Program-made: the position numbers and the translations under genes
Part shown: positions 43,097-44,537 of the stretch, piece after piece
How positions within the stretch are numbered: the first letter of the stretch is position 1
How the letters are laid out: every line of letters begins with the position of its first letter
Notes under the pieces: model-generated
What the model was told of the DNA's origin: nothing
Seen by the model: the letters and a program-made list of their open reading frames with translations, nothing else
The model's database searches: none
Source of the DNA: an uncultured Muribaculaceae bacterium
Lineage (GTDB): Bacteria; Bacteroidota; Bacteroidia; Bacteroidales; Muribaculaceae
Assembly: GCA_910588245.1 (NCBI GenBank)
Contig: CAJUQP010000028.1
Span: forward strand, 1-44,537
Direction: 5' to 3'
Length of the DNA: 44,537 bases

Positions 43097-44293
43097 ATGA
43101 GAAAGACATTGACAATCGCGGCGTTCATGCTCGCCGCAGTTTCGGCCGCCGCACAGCAGGCGCTGTGGGGAGTCCCGACGATAATATCGCCTGAAGTGCG
43201 TGACGACAAGACAGTGACATTCCGTCTCAACGCTCCCGCGGCGGGACGTGTGCAGGTGACCGGTGATTTCCTGCCCACCGAAAAGATAAAGACCCCCTTC
43301 GGAGAGTTTGACGGGCCCGGCTACGCCGATCTGAAGAAAAACGAGAAGGGGGTATGGGAATTCACTACCACTGCGCCTCTGGAACCGGAACTCTACAGTT
43401 ATACCTTCGTGGTTGACTCGCTGAAGATGACTGATCCGTCGAATGTCTATCAGATCAGGGATGTGGGGTCGGTGACCAATGTCTTCATCATCCCGGGAGG
43501 AAGGGGTGACCTCTATAGCGTGAACGACGTGCCTCACGGCAATGTGTCGAAGGTGTGGTACAAGAGTCCGTCGCTGGGTATGGATCGTCGCCTCACGGTC
43601 TATACTCCCGCAGGCTACGAGGGTGGAAAGGATCGCTATCCGGTGCTATACCTTCTCCACGGTATGGGTGGCGACGAGAATGCCTGGTCGGAACTCGGAC
43701 GTGCGGCGCAGATTCTCGACAATCTCATAGCCCGGGGGAAGGCTCAGCCTATGATCGTGGTCATGCCCAATGGTAATGCCTCGCAGCAGGCCGCCCCGGG
43801 AGAGACTTCCGAAGGTCTCAAGGCTCCCACTACGCAGCTCCCCAAGACGATGGATGGGTCGTTTGAAGCCTCTTTCCCGGAGATAGTCAACTTCATTGAT
43901 TCCAACTACCGCACTATTCCGCAGAAAGCGTCGAGGGCAATAGCCGGCCTTTCGATGGGAGGCTTCCATTCCTTGCATATCTCGAAGGAATATCCCGACA
44001 TGTTTGACTATGTCGGTCTGTTCTCGGCGGCCATACTTCCCAATCAGAGTGTGCAGTCGCCAATCTATGCCGATTTCGACGCCAAGCTGAAGAGGCAATT
44101 CGACAGGAAGCCGGCGCTCTACTGGATAGCCATAGGCGACAAGGATTTCCTTTACGATGCCAACAGTCAGTTCCGCAAAACGCTCGATGCCAAGGGATAT
44201 CCCTACGAATACCTTGAGACAGGCGACGGCCATATATGGAAGAACTGGCGCATCTATCTTTCGGAGTTCGCTCCCAAACTTTTCAGGAAATGA
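43097..44293 (+). CDS. secreted CE1-like esterase with N-terminal E-set domain
   Basis: A 398-residue protein. It has a signal peptide (MRKTLTIAAFMLAAVSAAAQ), then an immunoglobulin-like E-set/CBM48-type domain at about 25-135 (VTFRLNAPAAGRVQVTGDFL). An esterase D / feruloyl-esterase-type alpha/beta-hydrolase follows (PVLYLLHGMGGDENAWSE, nucleophile Ser286 in IAGLSMGGFHSL, acid near Asp348 in AIGDKDFLYD, His379 in GDGHIWKNWR). Enzymes of this layout remove acetyl or feruloyl groups from plant polysaccharides, so it may support the glycan locus upstream, although it is some 9 kb away. The precise substrate is not visible. Confidence 0.88.
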   Translation: MRKTLTIAAFMLAAVSAAAQQALWGVPTIISPEVRDDKTVTFRLNAPAAGRVQVTGDFLPTEKIKTPFGEFDGPGYADLKKNEKGVWEFTTTAPLEPELYSYTFVVDSLKMTDPSNVYQIRDVGSVTNVFIIPGGRGDLYSVNDVPHGNVSKVWYKSPSLGMDRRLTVYTPAGYEGGKDRYPVLYLLHGMGGDENAWSELGRAAQILDNLIARGKAQPMIVVMPNGNASQQAAPGETSEGLKAPTTQLPKTMDGSFEASFPEIVNFIDSNYRTIPQKASRAIAGLSMGGFHSLHISKEYPDMFDYVGLFSAAILPNQSVQSPIYADFDAKLKRQFDRKPALYWIAIGDKDFLYDANSQFRKTLDAKGYPYEYLETGDGHIWKNWRIYLSEFAPKLFRK

Positions 44294-44324
44294 TCTTATG
44301 AAAGGTTAATTCTCACTATTAAAA

Positions 44325-44363
44325 ACGCCGCCGGCGTATCCTTTGCGGATGCGCCGGCGGTGT
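44325..44363. terminator. convergent terminator hairpin
   Basis: A 17-bp stem (44325-44341 with 44347-44363, two wobble or mismatched pairs) with a 5-base loop, preceded by AAAAA, so on the minus strand it is followed by a T-tract. It should end the rmlB-like gene and perhaps the esterase gene. Confidence 0.75.
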
Positions 44364-44448
44364 CGGTTCTGACTGGATAGTCTTCGCGACTTGCTGTAGC
44401 GACAAGGTAATGCCATGCGGATGATTTTCCGGTTGCCGTTGTCTATGG

Positions 44449-44537
44449 TCAGCGGTTCTTGTACATGTCGTCGTAGTAGCGTTCGTAGTCGCCGGAGGTG
44501 ATGTTGTCCATCCATTCCTGGTTGTCGAGATACCAGC
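44449..44537 (-). CDS. rfbB: dTDP-glucose 4,6-dehydratase, C-terminal fragment
   Basis: Only the last 28 codons are in the window; the gene continues past the right edge. The fragment reads WYLDNQEWMDNITSGDYERY and then YDDMYKNR before the stop, which fits the C-terminal end of RmlB/RfbB (WYL.N..W...V.SG.Y..YY). That enzyme makes the 4-keto-6-deoxy sugar in dTDP-rhamnose synthesis. The other rml genes are expected to lie outside the window. The frame is open up to the window edge. Confidence 0.8.
   Translation of the reverse strand, partial: WYLDNQEWMDNITSGDYERYYDDMYKNR

Overview
The window looks like a chromosomal segment of a gut Bacteroidales bacterium, most plausibly Muribaculaceae-like. 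The evidence is paired SusC/SusD genes, OmpA-type and CarboxypepD_reg outer-membrane proteins, type II signal peptides, weak Shine-Dalgarno sequences, and promoters of the Bacteroidetes form TTTG-N19..21-TAnnTTTG. The genus assignment is inference.

Layout. (1) 1-6904: a long gene-poor leader, then a four-gene cell-envelope operon: a 1020-residue coiled-coil lipoprotein, a beta-barrel protein, a DUF4369-like lipoprotein and an OmpA-domain protein, closed by a terminator. (2) 7027-15042: a GC-rich phage-derived cassette. It holds an intact large terminase, a small-terminase-like partner, a likely HK97-fold major capsid protein, a connector-like protein, small unknown proteins, a LexA/S24-type repressor and three tandem paralogues. 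I find no portal, maturation protease, tail, lysis or integrase gene. The same 10 bases occur at both edges. (3) 15059-19055: a carboxynorspermidine synthase-like gene, then an AT-rich island with a three-gene DUF3791/DUF3990 toxin-antitoxin-like operon between two 58-bp direct repeats, and an Rpn-type nuclease gene with a 12-bp tandem repeat. (4) 19056-22053: a coupled operon tsaE-birA-flippase-like-membrane protein with a strong terminator. (5) 22123-34540: a pectin-type polysaccharide locus with a PL11 rhamnogalacturonan lyase divergent from two tandem SusC/SusD pairs. (6) 34554-37589: carbonic anhydrase, a small outer-membrane protein and an M64 metallopeptidase. (7) 37670-42804: a lipoprotein and a proline pathway proC-proB-proA, convergent with a GltD-type glutamate synthase subunit. 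(8) 43001-44537: a secreted CE1-like esterase and the last 28 codons of a dTDP-glucose 4,6-dehydratase.

How the parts work together. The lyase, the SusCD pairs and possibly the esterase fit outer-membrane capture and breakdown of rhamnogalacturonan or related plant glycans. GltD makes glutamate, and ProB/ProA/ProC turn it into proline. The phage-derived cassette has an apparently active packaging motor and a repressor with an auto-cleavage arrangement, so it may be an inducible capsid/packaging element rather than a decayed prophage.

The most notable signals are the portal-less capsid cassette with its triplicated genes, the 58-bp repeats around the DUF3990 module, and heptameric CTCAACC leader repeats in the same sense upstream of three unrelated genes. 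All functional calls come from reading motifs by eye; no database search was run.
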